Shown here: in pieces, positions 17,458 through 26,899 of the stretch | Numbering within the stretch: the stretch's first letter is position 1 | Layout of the letters: each line of letters opens with the position of its first letter | NCBI GenBank assembly: GCA_023398165.1 | Contig: JAEWSQ010000021.1 | Location: forward strand, 1 to 64,000 | DNA from: Spirochaetota bacterium | GTDB lineage: Bacteria; Spirochaetota; Spirochaetia; Treponematales; Treponemataceae | Reading direction: 5' to 3' | DNA: 64,000 nt | The notes under the pieces: model-generated | What the model saw: only the letters and a program-made list of their open reading frames with translations | Told to the model about the DNA's origin: nothing | The model's database searches: none | Made by a program: the position numbers and the translations under genes

Positions 17458-18359
17458 TGCAGTATGTTAAAACAAAAACAATACTTTCATCCTACAGCGA
17501 AAAAAACCGGTGGTTCGGCTATAACTACACTATGAATTTATACCGCGGCTGTTCCCACGGCTGCATTTACTGCGACAGCAGAAGCGATTGCTATCATGTT
17601 GAAAACTTTGACACGGTGAGGGCAAAAGAAAATGCCCTTTCAATTCTTGAGCAGCAGCTGCAGAAAAGCAGAAGGGGAATCATCGGAGTCGGGGCAATGA
17701 GCGACAGTTATAATCCGTTTGAGAAAAACGAACTGCTGACAAGAAAAGCATTGGAACTAATTAATTCCTACCGCTTCGGCATAGGGCTTTCCTCAAAATC
17801 AGCTCTTGCAATACGCGATATTGATCTGTTCACGGAAATAAAAAAACACTCTCCCTCTATGATGAAATTCACCGTAACATGCAGTGATGATGACCTCGGT
17901 AAGAAAATTGAGCCGTTTGCATCCCCTACGTCCGAACGGTTTAAAGCCCTTTATGAGTTTTCAAAAGCAGGCATCTACACAGGAATACTTCTCATGCCTC
18001 TTTTACCCTATATTAATGATACCATTCAAAATGTTGTTTCAATTGTGCAAAGGGCACGTGATGCGGGAGTTACCTTCATTTTTCCCAGTCCGCAAAGAGG
18101 TTTCGGCGTTACCCTGCGCCGGAATCAAAGGGACTACTTCTTAGAGAAGGCTGAAATACTCTTTCCGGGCATGAAAAACCGTTATATCCGCGATTACGGA
18201 ACCTCATATGAATGCATTATCCCGAATAACAGACGGGTATTTGACGCTTTTGAATCTGAATGCCGTAAATGCAATATTATCTTCAAGATGAGCGATATAG
18301 TACAGGATTTTACTAAACCGTATTTTTCTGAATCACCTGTTCAGTTTTCACTTTTTTAA
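17457..18359 (+). CDS. Radical SAM protein, SPL/Rv2578c-like family
   Basis: 300 residues. The iron-sulfur motif CSHGCIYC (Cys spacing C-x3-C-x2-C) sits in NLYRGCSHGCIYCDSRSDC near residue 30, and GAMSDSYNPFEKNELLTRKAL follows as in the SplB-like radical SAM group. A TIM-barrel core is expected, and GILLMPLLPYINDT is typical of this family. It would cleave S-adenosylmethionine to a radical; the substrate is unknown. Some relatives repair spore photoproduct, but nothing here shows that. Coupled to aat through TAATG. C-terminal Cys residues (CRKC, about 270) may add metal binding. Confidence 0.85.
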   Translation: MQYVKTKTILSSYSEKNRWFGYNYTMNLYRGCSHGCIYCDSRSDCYHVENFDTVRAKENALSILEQQLQKSRRGIIGVGAMSDSYNPFEKNELLTRKALELINSYRFGIGLSSKSALAIRDIDLFTEIKKHSPSMMKFTVTCSDDDLGKKIEPFASPTSERFKALYEFSKAGIYTGILLMPLLPYINDTIQNVVSIVQRARDAGVTFIFPSPQRGFGVTLRRNQRDYFLEKAEILFPGMKNRYIRDYGTSYECIIPNNRRVFDAFESECRKCNIIFKMSDIVQDFTKPYFSESPVQFSLF

Positions 18360-18490
18360 TTTCTTTACCTTTTTTTGCAACCAAACCATTTTTTTCCTGT
18401 CTATATTATACTACAACCTCACTGACATTATGACAGTAATCGAAAAGTTGTTAATTTTGTAAAAGTATTTTCTCAAAAGACCTTTTACTA

Positions 18491-18520
18491 TTGACAATTA
18501 GGCATTTTTTGTCATATTGT
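18491..18520 (+). promoter_or_regulatory. Probable promoter of the fatty-acid operon
   Basis: A perfect TTGACA (18491-18496) with TATTGT at 18515-18520 (18-base spacer) lies 15 bases before the fabH start. The other 130 bases of the 175-base gap after the radical SAM gene are AT-rich and hold no gene; I saw no FapR- or FadR-like palindrome there. Confidence 0.55.
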
Positions 18521-18534
18521 ATAAATAAGGAGAA

Positions 18535-19479
18535 ATGATGTCGATTAATATCTGTGCAGCCGGCAAGGCTCTCCCCGCACAACAGTGCACAAACGATGAT
18601 CTTTCAAAAAAGATAGAAACAACAGATGAATGGATCCGCTCCCATACCGGCATAGGAGCGCGGTACCTGGCATCTGCACAAGAGACAGGCTCTTATCTTG
18701 GAATACAGGCATGTAAAAATGCGCTTGATAAAGCAGGAATCCCGGCTTCTGAAATAGATGTGATTATCTGTTCGACAGCAACACCCGACTTTAACGGGTT
18801 TCCGTCGAATGCCTGCCTTATTCAGGAAGCCCTCGAGGCACAGAAAGCAGCCTGTTTTGATCTGTCAGCAGCGTGTTCCGGTTTTATTTACAGTCTTGAC
18901 TGTGCGGCCGGATTAATGATCCGCCATAACTGGAAATACGCTCTTGTCTGCGGATCAGAGATTTTATCGAAAATTACAGACTGGTCGGATCGTTCCACCT
19001 GTGTACTTTTCGGAGACGCTGCAGGAGCCATTCTTCTTGAGAATACGGGCGATGATGGAAGAAGCGGATTGGGATCCTTTATTCTCGGAGCACAAGGCTC
19101 CGGAAGCAAGTACCTTTACAACAAGTTTGACGGAAAGCTGACTATGGACGGCCATGCAGTGTACGACTTTGCTGTCGGCATAATGACAAAGATGATTAAA
19201 GATTTAATGGAAAAAGAACATCTTTGTGAACAGGATGTTGACTACTTTGTATGTCATCAGGCAAATGAACGTATACTAAAAGCTTCAGCAAAGAGGCTCG
19301 GATTTAAAATAGATAAGTTTATTTTTAATATGGAACAGTACGGCAATACGTCTTCAGCTTCCATTCCCATAACACTCGTGGATATGGAAGAAAGAGGACA
19401 GTTGAGAAAGGGAATGACCGTTGTTTCGGCTGCCTTTGGAGCGGGACTCACCTATGCAGGTTGTGTAATGCGCTGGTAA
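18535..19479 (+). CDS. fabH: Beta-ketoacyl-ACP synthase III
   Basis: 314 residues, thiolase fold. The catalytic triad is C114 (SAACSGF), H241 (VCHQAN) and N271 (YGNTSSAS), close to the E. coli numbering 112/244/274. It condenses acetyl-CoA with malonyl-ACP to start each chain. AAGGAG precedes ATGATG; either ATG could be used. First gene of a ten-gene operon. An 84-base gap before fabD contains two small hairpins. Confidence 0.97.
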   Translation: MMSINICAAGKALPAQQCTNDDLSKKIETTDEWIRSHTGIGARYLASAQETGSYLGIQACKNALDKAGIPASEIDVIICSTATPDFNGFPSNACLIQEALEAQKAACFDLSAACSGFIYSLDCAAGLMIRHNWKYALVCGSEILSKITDWSDRSTCVLFGDAAGAILLENTGDDGRSGLGSFILGAQGSGSKYLYNKFDGKLTMDGHAVYDFAVGIMTKMIKDLMEKEHLCEQDVDYFVCHQANERILKASAKRLGFKIDKFIFNMEQYGNTSSASIPITLVDMEERGQLRKGMTVVSAAFGAGLTYAGCVMRW

Positions 19480-19482
19480 ATG

Positions 19483-19537
19483 GTTTATACATCGGTGCTT
19501 ATAAACTGATATTGACTTGAGTACAGCTACAGTACTC
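19483..19537 (+). other. Two hairpins in the fabH-fabD gap
   Basis: GTTTATA-N10-TATAAAC (19483-19506) and GAGTAC-N7-GTACTC (19519-19537). There is no T-run, so neither is a terminator. They could set transcript processing or stability. No -10 at a proper distance follows the TTGACT at 19512. Confidence 0.45.
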
Positions 19538-19563
19538 TTTACATATACTACTGAGGAGAATTA

Positions 19564-20541
19564 ATGAGCACGGTTTTTTTATTTCCCGGACAGGGGGCGC
19601 AGTTTCCCGGCATGATGAAGGATATCTGTATGGCCATAAGCGAAGCAATGAAGGTTGTAACCGACGCAGAAGCAATATCGGGGGAACCTCTTTTCAAGTG
19701 GCTGTGGGATATTGAAGCAGCAGAACTAGCCCGCAGCGACAGAAGTCAGCTGTCTATTACAGTTGCTTCACTGGCAGTCTCCAAAGCTCTGAGGTCAAGA
19801 GGGATTACTCCTTCGGTTTGCGCAGGCTTCAGTCTCGGAGAATTTGCCGCTTTACATACTGCCGGAGTTCTTTCATTTGAAGATACAATAAGAGTTGTAA
19901 AACAGCGCGGTCTTATAATGCAGAAAGCCTGCGATGAAATAAAACAGGCAGGCAGGATGGGCGACGGGACGGAAAGAACCCCCGGTATGTGCGCGGTTAT
20001 AGGTCTCACACCGGAACAGGTGGTTGAAGCTCTTTCCCCGTATTCCAAAGCTGACGGTATTGCATTCCCGGTAAACATGAACAGTCCTAGACAGACTGTC
20101 GTTTCGGGAACAGCGGAAGGACTGGAACTTTGCGAAAAAGTATGCAAGGAAAAAGGAGCAAAAAGAGTTATACGGCTTCAGGTTGCAGGGCCGTTTCACT
20201 CACCCCTTATGAAGAAAGCTTCTCAGGAATTCGAACAGGTATTGAATACCGTTGCATTCAAGGATCCGGAAATTACTCTATTATCTAATGTTACCGGTAA
20301 GAAAGTTACCATCGGCGAAGAGGCAAAACAGCTTGCCGTAAAACATTTTACCCACCCCGTCTTATGGACAGCCGAAGAAAAAGAAATCAATGAAATACTG
20401 CAAAAAGATGATAAAAATCAAATAATCGAAACCGGACCGGGCACGGTACTAAGCGGTTTATGGCGGGATTCCGGCTATGCTGAAAAGGCACCCTGTGTCT
20501 CATGCGGAACACTGGAACAGCTTAATTCTATTATACAGTGA
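19564..20541 (+). CDS. fabD: Malonyl-CoA:ACP acyltransferase
   Basis: 325 residues. GQGAQFPGM opens the fold, S90 in GFSLGEFAAL is the acyl-carrying nucleophile, and H212 in AGPFHSPLM the catalytic His. It moves malonyl from CoA to ACP. Somewhat longer than the E. coli enzyme (309). The extra residues fall around 130-145 (QAGRMGDGTERTPG), a loop I do not recognise. GAGGAG precedes ATG, and the stop lies six bases before the fabG ATG. Confidence 0.97.
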   Translation: MSTVFLFPGQGAQFPGMMKDICMAISEAMKVVTDAEAISGEPLFKWLWDIEAAELARSDRSQLSITVASLAVSKALRSRGITPSVCAGFSLGEFAALHTAGVLSFEDTIRVVKQRGLIMQKACDEIKQAGRMGDGTERTPGMCAVIGLTPEQVVEALSPYSKADGIAFPVNMNSPRQTVVSGTAEGLELCEKVCKEKGAKRVIRLQVAGPFHSPLMKKASQEFEQVLNTVAFKDPEITLLSNVTGKKVTIGEEAKQLAVKHFTHPVLWTAEEKEINEILQKDDKNQIIETGPGTVLSGLWRDSGYAEKAPCVSCGTLEQLNSIIQ

Positions 20542-20546
20542 GGGTT

Positions 20547-21293
20547 ATGATGCTTTTAGAAAAAAAGAAAGCTTTAGTTACCGGTTCATCACGCGGAATC
20601 GGTAAAGAAATTGTCAAACGGTACCTTGAAGAAGGTGCGGAAGTTTGGGGCTTGTGCACAAAACCTTCTGCATCGAAAGAAGAACTCGAATCTAGTGCTG
20701 CCGAGAAAGGTACAAAATTCACAGAAATTTATGCTGACTGCGGGAATGCAGAACAGCTCTCATCCGTTATTAAAGAAGCACTCTCTCAATCGGGAGGTTT
20801 CGATATTCTTGTAAATAATGCAGGAATAACCCGCGACGGCCTTTCCTTCCGCATGAAAATGCAGGACTGGAATGACGTTATTAACGTAAACCTGACGAGC
20901 GTCTTCGTTATTTGCCAGATTATTTCATCAGACATGATCAAGAAAAGAAGCGGTTCAATTATCAATATGTCGAGCATTGTCGGTATTCACGGGCAGGGCG
21001 GACAGGTTAATTATGCGGCAAGTAAAGCAGGCTTAATAGGCTACACAAAAAGCCTTGCTAAAGAAGTAGGCGGCCGCGGAATCCGTGCAAACGTAGTTGC
21101 TCCGGGCTACATTGAGACCGAAATGACGCATGCCATTTCTGAGGAAGCCCGTAAAGTCTGGCTCGAATCTATTCCAATGAAAAGAGCAGGACAGGTAAAA
21201 GATATTGCCGACACGTGCGTATTTTTAGCATCAGATCTTTCAACATATATAACCGCTCAAGTCCTTGGCGTTGACGGCGGTATGGGAGCATAA
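20547..21293 (+). CDS. fabG: 3-oxoacyl-ACP reductase
   Basis: 248 residues, a short-chain dehydrogenase. Cofactor loop TGSSRGIGK, NNAG motif, catalytic S143-Y156-K160 (NMSSIVG, YAASKAG). It reduces 3-ketoacyl-ACP with NADPH. Two adjacent ATGs (20547 and 20550) follow AGGG. I prefer these over a GTG at 20538 that would overlap the fabD stop. Ends one base before fabF. Confidence 0.96.
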   Translation: MMLLEKKKALVTGSSRGIGKEIVKRYLEEGAEVWGLCTKPSASKEELESSAAEKGTKFTEIYADCGNAEQLSSVIKEALSQSGGFDILVNNAGITRDGLSFRMKMQDWNDVINVNLTSVFVICQIISSDMIKKRSGSIINMSSIVGIHGQGGQVNYAASKAGLIGYTKSLAKEVGGRGIRANVVAPGYIETEMTHAISEEARKVWLESIPMKRAGQVKDIADTCVFLASDLSTYITAQVLGVDGGMGA

Positions 21294-21294
21294 C

Positions 21295-22554
21295 ATGAGA
21301 AGAGTAGTTGTTACAGGATTAGGCGCGGTTACCCCGCTTGGAAACACGCTTGCCGAAACATGGGCAGGCATTAAAGAGGGAAAAAGCGGTATAGGACGTA
21401 TCACCTTGTTTGATACCGCCGATTATGAATGTAAAATAGCCGGTGAAGTAAAAAATTTTGATCCGTCCATGTGGATGGAGAAAAAAGAAGCCCGCAAAAT
21501 GGGGCGCTTTACTCAGTTTGCAGTTGCTGCAACTGCGCAGGCTCTTGAGGATGCAGGGCTTACGAAAGAAACCATTGATAAAGAAAGAACAGGAGCAATC
21601 CTTGGAAACGGAATCGGCGCCTTTGAAGTAATGGAAGCATCAATAAAGAAATATTTTGATGCAGGCAATGCCCGCATTCCGCCGCTTACCATACCCATGC
21701 TTATTCCAAATGAGGCTCCGGGAAATATCAGCATGATTTACGGACTTAATGGAACGTCACTTTCCCTTGCAACGGCATGCGCCTCCGGCACCGATGCATT
21801 AGGGCTTGCCCTCGATCAGATCAGATGCGGAAGAATGGATATGTGCATCGCCGGCGGTACAGAGTCAACTATTACAGGGTTCGGCATAGGCGGATTCCAG
21901 GTATTAAAAACACTTCCCACGTCTTTTAATGATACTCCGGAAAAGGCAAGCCGTCCTTTCGATGTAAAGAGAGAAGGTTTTGTTATGGGTGAAGGCTCCG
22001 GCATCTTAATTCTCGAAGAATACGAACACGCTGTTAATCGCGGAGCAAAAATATACTGCGAATTTGCAGGCTACGGCGGATCGTCGGATGCATACCACAT
22101 AACGAGTCCTGATCCCTCAGGAATCGGAGGCTCGCTCGCTATGAAAGCAGCGATCAGGGATGCGGGAATAAAACCTGAAGATGTTCAGTACTACAATGCG
22201 CATGGAACTTCCACTCCCATAAATGATCCGTCTGAGACAAAGATGATAAAGATGGCATTCGGCGATCATGCTTACAAAATGAAAGTTTCTTCTACAAAGA
22301 GCATGACCGGTCACTGTCTTGGTGCAGCCGGCGCAATTGAGGCTATCATCACAGTAAAAGCAATTGAACAAGGGTTTTATCCTCCTACCATAAATCTTGA
22401 GAATCCCGACCTTGAGCAGGGCTGCGATTTGGACTATGTACCGAACAAAGGTATTGATGCATCAAAATCAGGCGGTATTTCCTGTGCAGCATCAGGCTCG
22501 CTCGGTTTCGGCGGTCATAACGGCGTTGTCGTGTTTAAGAAGGCATCAAAATGA
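21295..22554 (+). CDS. fabF: Beta-ketoacyl-ACP synthase II
   Basis: 419 residues from ATG 21295 (MRRVVVTGLGAVTPLG); an upstream in-frame codon lies within fabG and adds a non-family leader. Active site C162 (ATACASGT), H303 (NAHGTST), H340 (MTGHCLGAAG), matching the E. coli FabF positions. It elongates acyl-ACP with malonyl-ACP. The stop overlaps the fabZ start (ATGA). Confidence 0.97.
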   Translation: MRRVVVTGLGAVTPLGNTLAETWAGIKEGKSGIGRITLFDTADYECKIAGEVKNFDPSMWMEKKEARKMGRFTQFAVAATAQALEDAGLTKETIDKERTGAILGNGIGAFEVMEASIKKYFDAGNARIPPLTIPMLIPNEAPGNISMIYGLNGTSLSLATACASGTDALGLALDQIRCGRMDMCIAGGTESTITGFGIGGFQVLKTLPTSFNDTPEKASRPFDVKREGFVMGEGSGILILEEYEHAVNRGAKIYCEFAGYGGSSDAYHITSPDPSGIGGSLAMKAAIRDAGIKPEDVQYYNAHGTSTPINDPSETKMIKMAFGDHAYKMKVSSTKSMTGHCLGAAGAIEAIITVKAIEQGFYPPTINLENPDLEQGCDLDYVPNKGIDASKSGGISCAASGSLGFGGHNGVVVFKKASK

Positions 22555-22982
22555 GTGTAACAAAAGATATTGAATCATTAATTCCGCACCGTAAACCGTT
22601 TATTTTCGTTGATGAAATAGAAAGCGCTGACAAAGAGGGCTCTGTGAGCTATCACACTTTTACCGCTGACGAGTTTTTCTTCAAAGGCCACTTTCCCCAA
22701 TACCCCGTTGTTCCCGGCGTTATTCTTGTGGAAACCATGGCGCAGGCCGGAGGCGCGGCGCTGAGCTGGCAAAAAACATTTGCACAAGACTCTCTCTTTT
22801 TTCTTGCAACGGTTGATAAAGTAAAATTACGCAAACAGGTACGCCCCGGCGACAAAGTAAAACTTGTTATTACCAATTTGCGTGTATCTGCAAAAATGAT
22901 TAAGCAGTCCGGTAAAGCATACATCGGTGAAGATGTTGCTGCAGAAGCCGAATGGATGTGTCTGGTAGGGTCTGCAAACTGA
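22551..22982 (+). CDS. fabZ: 3-hydroxyacyl-ACP dehydratase
   Basis: 143 residues, hotdog fold. IPHRKPFIFVD opens it, GHFPQYPVVPGV carries the catalytic His (near 46), and ETMAQAGG the acidic residue (E64 region). It dehydrates 3-hydroxyacyl-ACP. No FabA isomerase or FabM is visible, so how unsaturated chains are made is not shown here. Coupled to fabF through ATGA; 35 bases before fabV. Confidence 0.95.
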   Translation: MSVTKDIESLIPHRKPFIFVDEIESADKEGSVSYHTFTADEFFFKGHFPQYPVVPGVILVETMAQAGGAALSWQKTFAQDSLFFLATVDKVKLRKQVRPGDKVKLVITNLRVSAKMIKQSGKAYIGEDVAAEAEWMCLVGSAN

Positions 22983-23017
22983 TACCGGAAAAAGGTTAGA
23001 ATACTTAGGAGAACAAA

Positions 23018-24235
23018 ATGATAATAAAACCGATGATTCGAAGCAATATCTGTCTTAATGCACATCCGGCAGGATGTAAAAAGTCAGTATTGGATCAGAT
23101 TGAAATAACAAAAAAAGCCTGTGCTCAATACAAAGCAAAAAGCGGAACTCACCGCCCGATTAAAAATGTTCTAGTACTAGGCTGCTCAAACGGCTACGGA
23201 CTAGCAAGCCGCATAACAGCAGCCTTCGGTTATGGAGCAGGGACTGTCGGTGTTTCTTTTGAAAAAGAAGGAACAGAAACAAAGGGCGGAACTCCCGGCT
23301 GGTATAATAACCTTGCCTTTGATGCAGAGGCAGCAAAAGCAGGTCTCCTCTCTATCAGTTTTAACGGAGATGCTTTTTCCGATCCTGTAAAAGCAGATGT
23401 TATAAAAGCTGCAAAAGACAATAAAATTACCTTCGATCTTGTCGTATACAGCCTTGCAAGCCCCGTAAGAACAGATCCCGAAACAGGAGTGATGTATAAA
23501 TCAGTTTTAAAACCCTTCGGCAAGATCTATACCGGCACCACCATCGATGCTATGACCGGGACTATGAAAGAAATCAGCGCAGAGCCTGCGACAGAAGACG
23601 AAGCCGCTCAGACTGTAAAAGTTATGGGAGGTGAGGACTGGGAGCGCTGGATTGACCAGTTAAGCAGCTCAGGAGTTCTTTCAAACGGATGCATCACGGT
23701 AGCTTACTCATATGTAGGTCCTGAAGTTTCACAGGCAATCTACCGCCAGGGCACCATTGGAAAGGCCAAGGAACACCTGGAAAACACCGCCGGTGTTTTA
23801 ACAAAAAAAATGAGTTCCTATAACGGGAAGGCCTATGTCTCTGTTAATAAGGGACTTGTGACGAGGGCCAGCGCGGTTATTCCGATTATTCCATTGTATT
23901 TATCGGTCCTGTTTAAAGTCATGAAAAAAGAGGGAACACACGAAGGCTGCATTGAACAGATTAACCGTCTCTTCGGCGAACGGCTGTACATTGCATCTCC
24001 TGACATCAATGCGTCAATTCCTGTTGATGAAGAAAACAGAATCCGCATCGACGATTGGGAAATGGACGAAAAAATTCAAAAAGAAGTAGATAGAATTATG
24101 CCGCTTGTGAATGAATCAAATATCAGCGTGATGACGGATCTTGAAGGCTACCGCCATGATTTTCTCGCTGCAAGCGGATTCGACATCGCAGGCGTTGATT
24201 ACGAGGCGGATATTGCCCGCTTCGATACTATTTAA
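23018..24235 (+). CDS. fabV: Trans-2-enoyl-ACP/CoA reductase, FabV/Ter family
   Basis: 405 residues. The N terminus (IIKPMIRSNICLNAHPAGC), the cofactor loop GCSNGYGLASRITAAFGYG, and Y242-x8-K251 (YRQGTIGKAK) are signatures of the NADH-dependent FabV/Ter reductases. From memory it is close over its whole length to T. denticola Ter, which reduces crotonyl-CoA. Here the gene lies inside the fab operon, where the enoyl-ACP step has no other candidate (no fabI, fabK or fabL), so a role in membrane fatty-acid elongation is likely. Ribosome site TAGGAG. FabV enzymes are known to be poorly sensitive to triclosan. Confidence 0.96.
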   Translation: MIIKPMIRSNICLNAHPAGCKKSVLDQIEITKKACAQYKAKSGTHRPIKNVLVLGCSNGYGLASRITAAFGYGAGTVGVSFEKEGTETKGGTPGWYNNLAFDAEAAKAGLLSISFNGDAFSDPVKADVIKAAKDNKITFDLVVYSLASPVRTDPETGVMYKSVLKPFGKIYTGTTIDAMTGTMKEISAEPATEDEAAQTVKVMGGEDWERWIDQLSSSGVLSNGCITVAYSYVGPEVSQAIYRQGTIGKAKEHLENTAGVLTKKMSSYNGKAYVSVNKGLVTRASAVIPIIPLYLSVLFKVMKKEGTHEGCIEQINRLFGERLYIASPDINASIPVDEENRIRIDDWEMDEKIQKEVDRIMPLVNESNISVMTDLEGYRHDFLAASGFDIAGVDYEADIARFDTI

Positions 24236-24281
24236 TAAGGCTTTTCGCATATGAGTAAAGCCTGAAAAAACAGAGGACACT

Positions 24282-24764
24282 ATGAACGACAATTTTATTA
24301 TTACATTATTGGAAAAATTCGATGCAAGTTCTGTGAAAGAGCTTTCCATTGAAAAAGAGGGAATAAAAATTAGTTTCAGCAAAAACTGCTCAGCCTTGCC
24401 TGCTTCTCCCGCCCCATACCATGCCGCTCAGGATAGACCCGTTTATCAGCAGATTGCACAAGACACAGTCACAGCGCCTTCATCAAAGAAGACTGCTCAA
24501 ACCGAACCGGCTCCTTCAACAGAAGAACTCTTTATAAAAAGCCCCATAGTCGGAACTTTTTACCGCTCACCCTCGCCAGATTCTCCGGCTTATGTCGAAA
24601 AAGGAAAGACGGTTAAAAAGGGACAGCCCTTGTGTATTCTGGAAGCAATGAAAATGATGAATACCCTCGAAGCGGAATTTGACTGTGTTGTGGAAGAAAT
24701 TTGTGCAGTAAACGGCGATCTTGTTGAATTTGAACAAAACCTATTTAAAGTGAAAAAATTATAA
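24282..24764 (+). CDS. accB: Biotin carboxyl carrier protein of acetyl-CoA carboxylase
   Basis: 160 residues. The N-terminal helix is followed by a Pro/Ala-rich flexible linker (about 45-85) and the biotinyl domain with K124 in EAMKMMNTLEAE, the biotinylation site. The upstream PIVGTFYRSPSPD is also typical. It carries CO2 between AccC and AccAD. 46 bases after fabV, 10 before accC. Confidence 0.96.
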   Translation: MNDNFIITLLEKFDASSVKELSIEKEGIKISFSKNCSALPASPAPYHAAQDRPVYQQIAQDTVTAPSSKKTAQTEPAPSTEELFIKSPIVGTFYRSPSPDSPAYVEKGKTVKKGQPLCILEAMKMMNTLEAEFDCVVEEICAVNGDLVEFEQNLFKVKKL

Positions 24765-24774
24765 CAGGAACACT

Positions 24775-26094
24775 ATGATTAAACGAATATTGGTTGCAAA
24801 CCGCGGAGAAATAGCGGTCCGGATAATACGCACCTGTAAAGAAATGGACATTGAAACTGTAGCCGTCTTTTCAAGTGCAGACAAAGACAACCTCCATGTT
24901 AAACTGGCCGACAGAGCCGTCTGCATAGGACCTGCACCTTCCGCGAAGAGTTATTTAAATGCCGGTGCCCTCATCACTGTTGCACTTCAGACTGGATGCC
25001 AGGCAATACACCCCGGCGTGGGATTTTTATCCGAAAATGCAAAGTTTGCAGCAAGCGTGGAAAAAGCAGGACTCATATGGATAGGCCCGTCTTCTGGAAT
25101 AATCGACATGCTCGGCGACAAGGTTCAGGCGCGCGCCACTGCAATTAAGGCCGGACTTCCCATAACACCGGGAAGCGACGGAGCAGTGAAGACTGAAAAA
25201 GAAGCTGTTTCTGTGGCGGCAAAATGCGGCTTTCCCGTAATCATTAAGGCAGCCTCCGGCGGCGGCGGCAAGGGTATGCGCATTGTCTATAAAAATGAAG
25301 ATCTTGCAGAAAACCTGAAGATTGCTTCACGCGAGGCGGAAGCGAATTTTGCAGACGGTACAGTTTATATTGAAAAATACATGATTAATCCCCGGCACGT
25401 GGAGCTGCAGATTGTAGCGGACGGGAAAGGGAATGTTGCGGTTCTCGGAGAGAGGGACTGCTCTGTGCAGAAAAACCATCAGAAACTTATAGAGGAAAGC
25501 CCCTCGCCTTCTGTAACTAATGCTATGAGAGCTAAGATGACAGAAGGCGCCGTTAAACTCTTCTCGTCGCTCAAGTACCGCGGAGCAGGAACCATAGAAT
25601 TTCTTGTGACCGGCGAAGAGTTTTATTTCATGGAAGTTAATGCCCGCATTCAGGTGGAACATCCTGTCTCTGAATTTGTAAGCGGAGCCGATATAGTGCG
25701 GGAACAGATCCTAGTATGCGCAGGACTTCCCATGGAAACAAACTGTGAAAAAGTCGAACTCAATGGATGGTCTATTGAAACAAGAATAAACGCACGGGCT
25801 CCGGGAACAGTACAAAGACTTGAAGTACCCGGCGGTTTAGGCGTTAGATTTGACAGTTTTTTATACAACGGCTACAAGGTTCTGCCTCATTATGATTCCA
25901 TGATTGCAAAACTGATAGTACATGACGCTGACAGAAGCAGGGCTCTGAAAAAAATGATGAGAGCGCTTAATGAACTTGTTATAGATGGAGTTCCTACCAA
26001 CATAGAGGAACAAAAAAAGATTTTAACATCAGTTAAATTTCAGAGCGGACAATTCGGTACAAGTTTATACTCCGAATTATTCCCCTCTGTATAA
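24775..26094 (+). CDS. accC: Biotin carboxylase subunit of acetyl-CoA carboxylase
   Basis: 439 residues, ATP-grasp enzyme. Start ILVANRGEIAVRIIRTCKEM, glycine-rich ATP loop KAASGGGGKGMR, GERDCSVQKNHQKLIEE, and EVNARIQVEHPVSE with catalytic Glu/Asn/Arg, all intact. It carboxylates AccB-bound biotin with bicarbonate and ATP. Length fits the E. coli enzyme (449). A GGAACACT stretch precedes ATG. Confidence 0.97.
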   Translation: MIKRILVANRGEIAVRIIRTCKEMDIETVAVFSSADKDNLHVKLADRAVCIGPAPSAKSYLNAGALITVALQTGCQAIHPGVGFLSENAKFAASVEKAGLIWIGPSSGIIDMLGDKVQARATAIKAGLPITPGSDGAVKTEKEAVSVAAKCGFPVIIKAASGGGGKGMRIVYKNEDLAENLKIASREAEANFADGTVYIEKYMINPRHVELQIVADGKGNVAVLGERDCSVQKNHQKLIEESPSPSVTNAMRAKMTEGAVKLFSSLKYRGAGTIEFLVTGEEFYFMEVNARIQVEHPVSEFVSGADIVREQILVCAGLPMETNCEKVELNGWSIETRINARAPGTVQRLEVPGGLGVRFDSFLYNGYKVLPHYDSMIAKLIVHDADRSRALKKMMRALNELVIDGVPTNIEEQKKILTSVKFQSGQFGTSLYSELFPSV

Positions 26095-26112
26095 TACAGA
26101 ACAGGAGTCATT

Positions 26113-26886
26113 ATGAGTATGATTGAATGTCCTCACTGCAAAGTAACTCACGAAAAAGATGTTTTCAGTAAAAATCTTATGGTCTGCCCGGAATGCGGCT
26201 GTCATATGAGAATGGGTCCCATGGAAAGATTACACTATCTTACCGATGAAAACAGTTTCGAGGAATTATATAAAAACTTAAAAAGTAAAAATCCGATTGA
26301 TATGGACGGTTATGAGGAAAAATTGATTGCCGCTGAGGCAAAGACATCAATGAAAGAAGCAGTTATTACCGGACGTGCAAAAATTGAAGGACATAGAGTT
26401 CTTATAGGCATCATGTCGTTTGATTTCATGGGCGGTTCCATGGGCTCTGTTGTAGGCGAAAAAATATCGCGCATATTACTGCAGGGAGCAAAAGAAGGAT
26501 TGCCTGTTATTGTTTACGCGACCTCAGGCGGAGCACGCATGCAGGAAGGTCTTTTTTCACTCATGCAGATGGCAAAAACATCGAGCGCGGCAGCGGAATT
26601 GGACAGAGCAGGACTCCCCTTCTTTATAATGCTGTGCGATCCGACCACGGGCGGTGTGACGGCAAGCTTTGCAATGCTCGGCGATCTTACCTGTGCAGAA
26701 CCCGGAGCGCTCATCGGTTTTGCCGGACCCCGTGTTATCGAAGGCACCATACGCCAAAAACTACCGGAAGGTTTTCAAAAAGCTGAATTCCAGATGCAGA
26801 AAGGATTTGTCGACTGCATCGTTCCGCGCCATGAGCAGAAGGCTTTTTTCGCAAAGATGATCAAAGCTCATAACTGCAGTAATTAA
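26113..26886 (+). CDS. accD: Acetyl-CoA carboxylase carboxyltransferase subunit beta
   Basis: 257 residues. A four-Cys zinc ribbon lies at the N terminus (ECPHC ... VCPECGCH, residues 5-31). The crotonase-like carboxyltransferase core contains YATSGGARMQEG and DPTTGGVTASFAMLGD. Pairs with AccA. The N-terminal arm before the zinc ribbon is shorter than in E. coli. Start by AGGAG before ATG at 26113. Confidence 0.96.
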   Translation: MSMIECPHCKVTHEKDVFSKNLMVCPECGCHMRMGPMERLHYLTDENSFEELYKNLKSKNPIDMDGYEEKLIAAEAKTSMKEAVITGRAKIEGHRVLIGIMSFDFMGGSMGSVVGEKISRILLQGAKEGLPVIVYATSGGARMQEGLFSLMQMAKTSSAAAELDRAGLPFFIMLCDPTTGGVTASFAMLGDLTCAEPGALIGFAGPRVIEGTIRQKLPEGFQKAEFQMQKGFVDCIVPRHEQKAFFAKMIKAHNCSN

Positions 26887-26899
26887 TACCGGAGGGAAT

